DNA from: Nocardioidaceae bacterium
GTDB lineage: Bacteria > Actinomycetota > Actinomycetes > Propionibacteriales > Nocardioidaceae
DNA: 24,427 bases
Direction: 5' to 3'
Assembly (NCBI GenBank): GCA_025966335.1
Contig: JAICRS010000011.1
Span: forward strand, 1-24,427
Shown here: positions 24,159-24,427 of the stretch, piece after piece
Layout of the letters: each line of letters opens with the position of its first letter
How positions within the stretch are numbered: the first letter of the stretch is position 1
The notes under the pieces: generated by a model
The model's input: the letters and a program-made list of their open reading frames with translations, nothing else
Database searches by the model: none
Told to the model about the DNA's origin: nothing
Program-made: the position numbers and the translations under genes

Positions 24159-24427
24159 GTGGCTGACCCATCGACCTACCGACCGGCGCCGGGCTCGATC
24201 CCGGCCTCCCCGGGGGTCTACCGGTTCCGCGACGAGCACCGCCGCGTCGTCTACGTCGGCAAGGCGAAGAACCTGCGGGCACGCCTGACGTCGTACTTCC
24301 AGGACATCGCGAACCTGCACCCGCGGACCGCCACGATGGTCACCACCGCGGCGTCCGTGGAGTGGACGGTGGTCAACACCGAGGTCGAGGCGCTGCAGCT
24401 GGAGTACTCCTGGATCAAGGAGTTCGA
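24159..24427 (+). CDS. uvrC: UvrABC excinuclease subunit C, N-terminal part (cut by window end)
   Basis: The first 89 codons of UvrC, the nuclease subunit of nucleotide excision repair that makes the 3' incision through its GIY-YIG domain. Visible here are GSIPASPGVYRF (residues 12-23), where the GVY supplies the first GIY element, then VVYVGKAKNLRARLTSYF, where YVG is the second element and the conserved Arg follows, and VEALQLEYSWIKEF at the end. GTG 24159 is the likely start: it precedes the first conserved motif by 11 codons and stands 6 nt after a TANNNT box. The gene continues beyond 24427. It is a housekeeping gene and gives a reliable chromosomal anchor. Confidence 0.95.
   Translation, partial: MADPSTYRPAPGSIPASPGVYRFRDEHRRVVYVGKAKNLRARLTSYFQDIANLHPRTATMVTTAASVEWTVVNTEVEALQLEYSWIKEF

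Overview
The window comes from a high-GC actinobacterium. GTG starts, very GC-rich third codon positions, twin-arginine signals and a Rieske lipoprotein gene next to uvrC all fit this; a Nocardioides-like relative is a guess. Nearly the whole window (118-23172) is a surface or exopolysaccharide locus. It ends at conserved chromosomal genes: a Tat/lipobox Rieske protein and the 5' end of uvrC.

Left block (118-16652). A GT2 glycosyltransferase is divergent from a Tat-exported protein of unknown family. A tightly coupled plus-strand run follows, with ATGA overlaps: sulfotransferase-like protein, GT4 glycosyltransferase, NodB-type deacetylase, sulfotransferase, APH-fold kinase. Next come a sulfotransferase (minus strand), a membrane-anchored LamG protein, a Wzx-type flippase, two more sulfotransferases (minus strand), a second member of the unknown secreted family, an O-antigen ligase/polymerase and, convergent with it, a Wzz-like chain-length protein with a decayed kinase domain.

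Right block (16682-23172, minus strand). A compact operon reads in transcription order: polyprenyl-phosphate sugar transferase, HprK-like kinase, thymidylate-kinase-like protein, 2-hydroxyacid dehydrogenase, PEP mutase family protein, ATP-grasp ligase, then the Wzz-like gene. Most junctions are ATGA/GTGA or longer overlaps. A 447-bp leader region carries inverted and direct repeats.

Working model (inference). The sugar transferase primes undecaprenyl phosphate. The glycosyltransferases extend the unit, and the deacetylase and up to five sulfotransferases modify it on the cytoplasmic side. The flippase exports it, and the polymerase and Wzz-like protein assemble it. PEP mutase, dehydrogenase and ATP-grasp ligase together suggest a phosphonate branch, PEP to phosphonopyruvate to phosphonolactate to an amide, possibly used as a polymer substituent. 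Hand GC counts on sampled lines put the left block near 53-72 % and the right block plus Rieske/uvrC mostly near 77 %, so the left block may be imported.
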